Source: Imbricaverruca yamaguchii
Taxonomy: Eukaryota > Arthropoda > Thecostraca > Neoverrucidae
Assembly: GCA_034440575.1 (NCBI GenBank)
Contig: JAOTOL010001560.1
Coordinates: forward strand, 882,001 to 946,000
DNA length: 64,000 nucleotides
Direction of reading: 5' to 3'
Shown here: positions 56,830-64,000 of the stretch, piece by piece
Position numbering within the stretch: position 1 is the stretch's first letter
Layout of the letters: each line of letters opens with the position of its first letter
The notes under the pieces: model-generated
What the model was told of the DNA's origin: nothing
Seen by the model: the letters and a program-made list of their open reading frames with translations, nothing else
The model's database searches: none
Translations under genes and position numbers: made by a program

Positions 56830-59405
56830 TTAAACTACACCCCATTTGCTGCTAACGCGACATAGAAATTATGTCTGAAATCTTCGCACCTCCAGGTCAC
56901 TGTTAAAACATCAGGTGCACCATGCGTAGGCCATTTTTCTTAAGCATTGCCGAAATTGACATCAGCTTGATTTTCACCACCACGCTTTGAATTGGCTTTT
57001 ATAGCTAAAACACCATTTTCAATCATCATCATGAACTATTTACGTCGTTGATGACACAGTATAGTTCATGCTGCATATACCATATACCCCATGTTACGTC
57101 ATTGCCATGTATAGGTAAGCGGTTTCCATGTTATCCAGTTGCCGAGATCCAGAACGCTGTTGCTTGCCAGACATTCTTACTTTTCAGAAAAGCAAGTTCC
57201 CTTGTTTAATCTGTGGGCTAGAAGTTCGTGGTAGTCGTACGCTCCGCACTTTCAGTGTGCACCCAACAACTCGCAACTTAACGCGATGCATCGTCTCATA
57301 CTTTTCTTCTCCACAGTTCCAACGTTCATCTTAGCCATCACAGATTCTCAGCACTGGTTCGTCGCAAGTGATATGCCACAGATGTGTGCGTATACATGCT
57401 AAATTATGGCAGGCTTTATAATGTAAATAACCAAGAGCCCCGATATACTTGAGGCCAGGAGTGCTCATATAGGCGGTGCAACACAAATAAAATATGGGCT
57501 GTAAATGTGCACTGTTGATTATGAAAAATATTCCCACATGATACTCCGTGGTATGTTTGTGTATGCCCTGATGATCAGAGGTGTGCTAACAGCATGCATA
57601 CTCGTCTTCCTGGCCAAATTATTAGCAGCAACGTCGCCCGCTACGGCCACGGAATCTGGGAAAAGCTCAATCAGGGAAACATCATAAATATGTTTCACCA
57701 CGATCAGTATGTGTCAGTGGCATCAGCGAACACACGTTCGTCATTAATCACTATGAGGAAACATCATCACTGATCAAGCACACTGGTCGCAGATGATCGT
57801 GATGATAAGAGGACCATATAATACACTAGCGCCGGGAAGGAGGCAAACGCCTGGCCCCACAGTTGGCGGTCGTGGTGGGGTAGGGGAGACTGTAATGGCA
57901 ACCGACCCTCGCGTTTCCCAGCTTCTTCGAAAGGAATGCTATACTGATATGAATGATCTGGCGAAACTGGGGTTTTTGTGACGTCATTGATTGCAGTGAC
58001 CTGGCAACTTTTCTAGTTCAGTGAAGTATGGAGCCAATTTGTATTCCGGTATATTTTGCTCGGTACTGGCGACACCAGTGAAGTAAAACACCCAGGGTTC
58101 CCAAAGAAATGATGGTGGCTTAATTAGCTTATTCCCGTAGCTTAATTCAGCAACATTTTGTTCATGCAAGTTTACCTCGGGAGGGCCCATCTCCTCGACC
58201 CGGGTTCCCCGCCGAAGACCTTGCGCTCGGGTCGCTTCTTTCTAAACGACGCCACACCCATGCCGAGTCAGAACAACAGAATTGAGGCAACCGTGTGTCA
58301 CGTTGTCCAGATATGTGTGAAGAGATAAACTGGTGATCAATCACTCTGTGAAACTGTTGTTGCTGTCATCAGCATGCTGGTGGATGCGTTCAGCGTTCTG
58401 AGCCTTGTTAGTTTGTGATGAGACCGGTGTCATCAACAGCCCTCACACGGTCGGATCCACGGAAGCAAGGGACGAATGTTCCCCTCTACTTACGGGCAGA
58501 TGGCGAGGGATAAGCACGGTGCCAAACTCTGTTCTGGGCCACGCTCTACAGCCTCATGCCGGGACGTCGTCCAAAGCTGCGCGGGAGCCTTTTGCGGTTG
58601 TCAGGATGTTCGCCTGCAACTGCAGCAGCGCTGTTCTTGCGTTGCGCCGGCGAGCGTCTGAAGCCGTCAGAGTGAATCTGGAGATATTTCTGCCGCTGCC
58701 TCGTCCGCAAGAGCTCGCTTGCGACTTCCAGAGCGTTCTCCTTTGCGGTTGGCGGGTGAAATTCGGGGACTTTTTAATTTTTGGCGCAGGTTGGGGCCCC
58801 TAAAAATATGCTGGACCCCGTCACATTATCCTTGTTGCGTACCTAGCGTAAAGTCTGGGGTGCATAACTTTACGTTCGTCGATGTGTCGACTCCTTTTCA
58901 CCTCTTTGCGTATCATAAACATAATGCACCATATGAAATCGGAGATCTAGGAAATGTGATACGGTTCGTTAAGGTCCTTTAACTTAAAACTTTTCCACTA
59001 AACTTATGCCGCACACAATCGTTGAGCGCAAAAACCTCCATCAAACTGAAATTAATCATGCAATACCAGTCTCGGAGCATGCAGGCCACCCGTCATGAGG
59101 CATGACCACATGACCGGCGGCTGAATCCACATTTCCTATTTGTGCCCGCACGCGAAGTCATAGTTTAGGGGGACAACAACTGCATAGGCCATATAACCCG
59201 CACGAGAAGTCCAGGCACAACTAATTTTCCATAAACACAATTTCGATAATGTCGAAGGAAGAAATGGGACATAGCTGGTGAAAATCAAAGTTAAGAGGAG
59301 ATATATGTGGGAGTACCACAATTAGATCTGTAACACAGCATCAACGAAAACGTTTTCAATTTCAACCACATGGCAGCCAGGCTGGACGGAGTCTGGCTGA
59401 GCTGG
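56830..59405. other. Intergenic, about 2.6 kb, no gene seen
   Basis: Unique-looking sequence. The longest frame (58405-58803, 132 residues) has no recognisable domain. Confidence 0.5.
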
Positions 59406-59466
59406 GTCGCTCAGATAGACCTGTGTCGCTCAGATAGACCTGTGTCGCTCAGATAGACCTGTGTCG
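59406..59466. repeat. 19-bp tandem repeat, 3 units
   Basis: Three exact units of CTCAGATAGACCTGTGTCG, so very recent. Confidence 0.93.
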
Positions 59467-59758
59467 TAAATGCACGGAAATGGGCTCGCTTGGGCTTCGC
59501 TCTCGCTTGTAGCGAGGAGGGAAAATTGCCAGTCAATGCGTTCAAAAACACACACCGCAAACGTGGTGGCATAGAGCATCTGGGCGCGCAATCGCGCCCG
59601 ACGCCTCAGTCCGCCCACACTGAACTCCCGAGGTCGATGTCGACGCCCCCGTCGGTGCGTTAGCGAGCTTGTGGAGCTGCCGCCACGCCCAAAGCAGCTG
59701 AGGTATTCAAATCGTACGTACATATTCCTATATATTACCTATACCTAGATATTCTATG

Positions 59759-59797
<39 letters not shown>

Positions 59798-60317
59798 CCA
59801 AGCTGTGGGAAATATGCACCAATGTGACCGCATTTGGCAGACGTGCGCGTGGTACTGTGGAGGCCGTGTCTGTCTGGCACTTGCAGTGTCGGCCAGATTT
59901 TGTCTCTCGAGTATGTGGGTGTCGACCGTGGACGTCCAGACAGGTGGTGCCGACCCGCCGGCTGGGGAGCGGTACAGTGTGCGCGCGCGCCGGGACTCAC
60001 TGTTCCCGGCCCGTCCGACAGTCGTGCCATGCGGCACAGTTTCTCGTCTCCGCTCGACTCTGTGGAAAATCGGGGAATCGCCTCGGCCGCACATAGCAAG
60101 CTGAACAGGTGATGCTTCCTACCTCTTCAGAGGGTGTTGGGTCCACACAGTTCGGTCGGGCCCTTTCGGTGATTGCGGCTTTTAGCATCGAGCCCCCTCC
60201 ATGGCATTTCGACAGTAGCAGTTTTGGCATTGCTGGGCCCGGCCATTATATGTTGATTTATAGTTCCAATGCTCGCACGGATTAAAAAATTTATTGGGTT
60301 GTTATCAACAAAAAAGG
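59467..60317. other. Intergenic with short TA run, no gene seen
   Basis: A (TA) run of about 30 bp lies at 59765-59795. GC-rich 59830-60110 carries overlapping open frames on both strands without a recognisable domain. Confidence 0.5.
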
Positions 60318-60341
60318 AAAAAAAAAAAAAAAAAAAAAAAA
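60318..60341. repeat. Poly-A run of 24
   Basis: Uninterrupted A run following AAAAAAGG. It could be the tail of a retroposed sequence but no body or target duplication was seen. Confidence 0.9.
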
Positions 60342-60505
60342 CCGGCGCCTTTTTCTTAATTTGGCTGTACTCCTGCGTGTTGTGCATCGGGGGGCGGCGG
60401 GGCTGGCATTATGTAGATTGGTATTTCCCACAGCGTCTGAGCATTGCTCACCTGATTTCTGCCGCTGGCGATGGGCGCCGGTGTCGCGGCCACATTCCCG
60501 GCTGT

Positions 60506-60507
<2 letters not shown>

Positions 60508-60546
<39 letters not shown>

Positions 60547-60566
60547 TTCTTCTTTGGGGGGGGGGG
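60508..60566. repeat. Poly-C(37), TCTTCTTCTTT, poly-G(11)
   Basis: Thirty-seven C are followed by an 11-nt spacer and eleven G. The C and G runs can pair as a hairpin, and either strand could adopt four-stranded structures. The exact lengths are likely to be unreliable in sequencing. Confidence 0.95.
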
Positions 60567-60966
60567 TGCGCTGACGTTGAGTTACAATGCGGATGATCGT
60601 CTCACCGTCACATGCAAACTGCAAGCAAAACTGGTCATAGATCTAGTCACTGAATAAATATTAGACTTAGAAACAGGGCTGTTTCAAGGCATATATTGGC
60701 TGAAATAATAGAAGGCATTCCTACGATTATAGAGTCGTTAAGTCTAGTGTGTCCATAGCCATGAGTGTGTGTTCGCTCCAACGTCACGGTGCCTGCCCAG
60801 GAAGATGCTCCCCTCGAGGCCCCTTTGGCAAGCCAGTTCGCGGGTGCGCCCCTTGTGACCCCTGCTACCGCTTCCCGGCAGGCGTGGCGCGCGATTCACA
60901 CAGCGCGTTCACGGGGTGTCGCATATTTATTACATAGGTTTGGCACCGGCACGCCTATAAAATCAC

Positions 60967-61018
60967 TCACACACACACACACATACGCACACACACGCAC
61001 ACACACGCACACACACTT
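60967..61018. repeat. CA microsatellite
   Basis: Interrupted (CA)n with TACG and CGCA interruptions. Confidence 0.93.
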
Positions 61019-61039
61019 GCCGCCTTCTGACGCCGGCGG

Positions 61040-61500
61040 TCTCGCGAGTACCCACATTTCCTGCACTGCAATGTACAAGCCAAGCACTAGCGGCCTCGCT
61101 GGCCGTTCACGCGCCGCCGGCTGCTTAGAGCGGCCAGGCACGCGTCTCATCGTGGCCGCCGCCTCCGGCCGACGCCGCCGAGCCATCAAACCATCAACAA
61201 CACGGGCCGTCCTACACGCACACACGCACACGCGCACGGTGGCCGCGACGTGGCGACGTTCCGTCAGCCGGCAGGACAGTTGGTGCGACGAGAGCGTGGC
61301 CGGCGCCGGCGGCGGCGGCGCGTCGGCCGCCGTCCTGACCTGCCCCAAGCGACCGGACGCGCCGCCGCCGCCGCCGCCGCCGCCGACGGCGCCGCTCCGC
61401 CGCGCGCGCTCACCCTCCCATGGAGAGAGCGCGGGAGGCGGGGGAGCGCCGCCGACTTCTGCGCCGGCCGCCCCGACACCGGCCATAACGCACGGCTAAC
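61040..61500. other. CpG-rich block with CCG repeat
   Basis: Dense CpG and about eight CCG triplets near 61362-61388. Long overlapping open frames on both strands, the longest 244 residues, are low-complexity and unassigned. Confidence 0.4.
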
Positions 61501-61667
61501 AAAATCAATAGAGTTTATCCACGCGCCAAGCTCCGTGGTTCATGAGGGAGGGCCGCCCCAAGTTGGACTTGCAAGACGGCCGCGGTCGATACAGCACAGT
61601 TGGGACTGGGGGAGCGCGGCTCGACGTCGGCCTAGGGCCGCCGCACGCGCTCATACTGAGGCTGTCT

Positions 61668-62090
61668 GTCTGTCTGTGTCTGTGTGTGTGTGTGTGTGTG
61701 TTTGTATGTGTGTGTGTGTATGTGTGTGTCTGGCTGTATGTGTGTGTATGTATGTGTGTTTGTATGTGTGTGTGTATGTGTGTGTCTGTGTGTGTGTATA
61801 TGTGTATGTTTGTATGTGTGTGTGTGTGTGTGTGGGTGTTTGTGGGTGCGTGTGTTGGGAATATGTGTCCTCATGCTGCCCGTGCCCGTGTCGTAGGTAT
61901 CCATGCAAGTGTGCGTGCATGGATATCGGTGAAGGTACACCCCAGTCCGGCTGTGTGTGTTGTGTGCATGCTTGTGTGTGTATGCTTGTGGGTGTGCTTG
62001 TGTGTGTGCTTGTATGTGTGCTTGTGTGTGTATGCTTGTGGCTGTATGCTTGTGTGTGTATGCTTGTGTGTGTGTGCTATGCACCGAACT
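61668..62090. repeat. Interrupted TG-rich tract
   Basis: (TG)n with TATG, TTTG and CTTG interruptions at 61668-61862 and 61955-62082, split by about 90 bp of ordinary sequence. The 288- and 305-residue frames through it are artefacts. Confidence 0.92.
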
Positions 62091-62132
62091 TTGGCAAGAC
62101 ACGCCCGTCACTGTAGCGGTAGGATTGAGCGC

Positions 62133-62199
62133 TCGGTACACGTCCGGTACACCTTCGGTACACGTTCGGTACACGTTCGGTACACGTTCGGTACACGCC
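62133..62199. repeat. 12-bp tandem repeat (CGGTACACGTTC)
   Basis: About five and a half units; the first two have CGTCC and CCTTC variants, the later ones are identical. Confidence 0.93.
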
Positions 62200-63867
62200 A
62201 CGCTACTCCGAGACGACCGTGTGCGACGGAGGGAGGATATTTTGATTGGCGCCTCGCTACCCAGCACCGCGCGTGTTATAGAAGGCATCGTCGGGACGAA
62301 CACAGAGACAGGCTCACCGCCACAGAAGACGGTGACACGGGCGGGGAGCGGCGACGGTGTATAGACCGACTCGCCGGCGGAGAGTCTCACGTGCTACACC
62401 TCTCGTGGGCTGTTAAGTCCACGGTTTGCACCCGATCGTGTGAACTCGAGTCGTGCTAGGCCTCGGCAAACTTAGGCGGGTTCGGTGCTTGTGTTCACGT
62501 GTTCAGACCCTGCTGCGCAGATGCGCATCGAAGGGAGCGCTAACAGACATGACATCATAATTCTGGCACCGAATAGTCATTATTTTTAATGAGCACTGGC
62601 AGGTGTTAAAGAATGATATACTATATGTCCACTCTCGCAACACGTGATACTATGCGGACCGAAAAGACGACATGGATGCCTGGGATGGCATAGCAGTGAA
62701 ATGTGGCGGAGGTGTACTGTCCTGGATCTACCCTCCGAATGCGGCACACATCTCCACGGTGGCGCAGCCAATGCGGCCCTCTGCTCTGACCAGCCAAAAA
62801 CAAACCATATACAACAAGAAGTTTCGAAATGCTCACCACGCGCAACCCTAAGTTTTCGGTGCGCAGTGTTCCGAAAGCTGACTCTATTTCACTGCATTTG
62901 GTTTTGGTCCGCCCCCCGGCCATCGGAAAATTCCAGCTGCACCACTGCATCTCAAGCATATTTCTAAGGTGCAGGCTTACTTCCCCTCCCGGACACCTAG
63001 GTGAAAGTGAAACGTTCTCATGCTTTGTATATGTTTCAATTAAGAATACGTGCTTTTTAAGCTGGGCCTTGAATATATTATTCACCGCACCACACATTTC
63101 GCACACCAGAATACACCAGAGTACGCAAGTAGTGTTTCTCAAAGAGTGGGGGAGTACATTTTTAACTTTCGATATTCACCGCAGAAATCTTAGCCGAAGG
63201 CTGTCACCACTAATCTTACTTCATATGACATTACTCACGCCTTATTTTGCCAATGAACCAAAGGTATATATAAATATATATATACCGCAAAAGTAATATA
63301 TTGTCCCACGCCAGATCGTGCTGCCAAAAAAACGCTGTTGGATTGAGCTTGGTGACAATTTAAGAGTTCAGGATAACATACACGAGTTGATTTGTGCACG
63401 CTCCGAAAGCATTGTTCTGGCGATCGGATTCCATTGTAAGGGAATTACACTCCCTCCCTAAAAAATGTTCGCCCCATTCCCCATTATTACCATAAATGAT
63501 CCCATGCCAATATATGGTTGAATTGAATGTGCATTGAAAGTCCAAAGTTAATACACCATTTAAAAAATTCCAAAAACCTCATCTGTCTCGAATGATAGGT
63601 GCCACATGCAACCACCTCCGCATAATGTCTGTCCGTTCTTTTTCTTTGCGTATATAATAGGTTGTGACAAAATATTAGAATAAGTTCCAAGGATGTTTGG
63701 GAGCTGATAACGTGGTCAACATTACAATATGGCGACCGCATGAATCATATCGTGCCCCGACCATATTGATAAAATGGGAAATTTTGGGAAGCAATATATT
63801 GTGACACAAATTAGTTAATTGATGATCCAATTCGAATGTGTTCATGTAGTATAAGAATCTAAACAGA
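62200..63867. other. Intergenic, no gene seen
   Basis: A 173-residue minus frame (62621-63142) and a 155-residue plus frame overlap here. The minus frame has a very weak resemblance to a reverse transcriptase C-terminus, discussed under rejected items. Confidence 0.45.
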
Positions 63868-64000
63868 TTAACCCGTCCCGTCTCGGGAGGTCTTCAACCC
63901 CCCCCCCCCCTCAGGTTTTTCGCGGATATCGGACGAACGGCGCACGGCAGCGCTCCCAATTTTTGCATACATGCATAATACAACATAATTTTCCCACATC
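63868..64000 (-). mobile_element. R2 TTAA transposon, copy 3 (cut by window end)
   Basis: TTAA at 63868-63871 is followed by CCCGTCCCGTCTCGG, GGTCTTCAACCC, a C run and TCAGGTTTTTCGCGGAT. This is the same end and orientation as R2 copy 2. The element continues past the window. Confidence 0.85.

Noticed and set aside
62621..63142. Minus-strand 173-residue frame with SAFGTLR and KLLVVY
   Set aside because: These words faintly recall the C-terminus of some non-LTR reverse transcriptases, but spacing and flanking motifs do not hold. A profile search could revive it.

Overview
The window reads as repeat-rich, gene-poor DNA from an animal nuclear genome. The evidence is tRNA-derived SINEs with target-site duplications, a decayed BEL/Pao-type gag (a retrotransposon group known only from metazoans), a likely non-LTR reverse transcriptase remnant, TTAA-inserting foldback DNA transposons, long TA and GT microsatellites, and about twenty unrelated minisatellites. 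The scattered GGTTAGGTTT-like motifs are common in arthropod genomes, but I cannot name the organism. No intact host protein gene, rRNA or ordinary tRNA gene could be supported. Most long open frames are by-products of stop-free tandem arrays.

Layout. 1-5.2 kb: four tandem arrays and two copies of SINE family S1, one with a perfect 15-bp target duplication. 6.3-7.8 kb: broken BEL/Pao-like gag followed by a GAC/GAT tract. 9.2-14.3 kb: cluster of two short transposon families, here called R1 and R2, both flanked by TTAA or CTAA, with one R1 and one R2 sharing a single TTAA. 14.4-18.3 kb: a near-identical ~610-bp duplicated segment, a 283-bp TA tract and a 26-bp minisatellite. 20-24 kb: R1 fragment, SINEs S1 and S3, and a near-perfect 36-bp hairpin fused to a SINE head. 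26.6-30.2 kb: CpG-rich blocks, SINE S2 and GC-rich minisatellites. 33-41.1 kb: several minisatellites, including 1.5-kb (41/30-bp) and 1.6-kb (21-bp) arrays. 41.6-43.4 kb: R1 copy and the reverse transcriptase remnant. 44-52 kb: more tandem arrays and two CpG-rich islands. 53.5-56.8 kb: a dispersed 180-bp repeat, SINEs S2 and S1, and a tRNA-like sequence. 59-62.2 kb: homopolymers, CA/TG tracts and a CpG-rich block. 63.9 kb to the end: a third R2 copy cut by the window edge.

How it fits together. The window shows layers of mobile-element activity rather than pathways. SINE families S1 and S3 and a 56-bp truncated insertion share a similar 3' tail, suggesting one LINE machinery mobilised all of them. 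R1 and R2 differ in sequence but share TTAA-type targets, and both carry AGGTCA half-sites spaced as nuclear-receptor-type direct repeats. Family names R1-R4 and S1-S3 are mine and local to this window.
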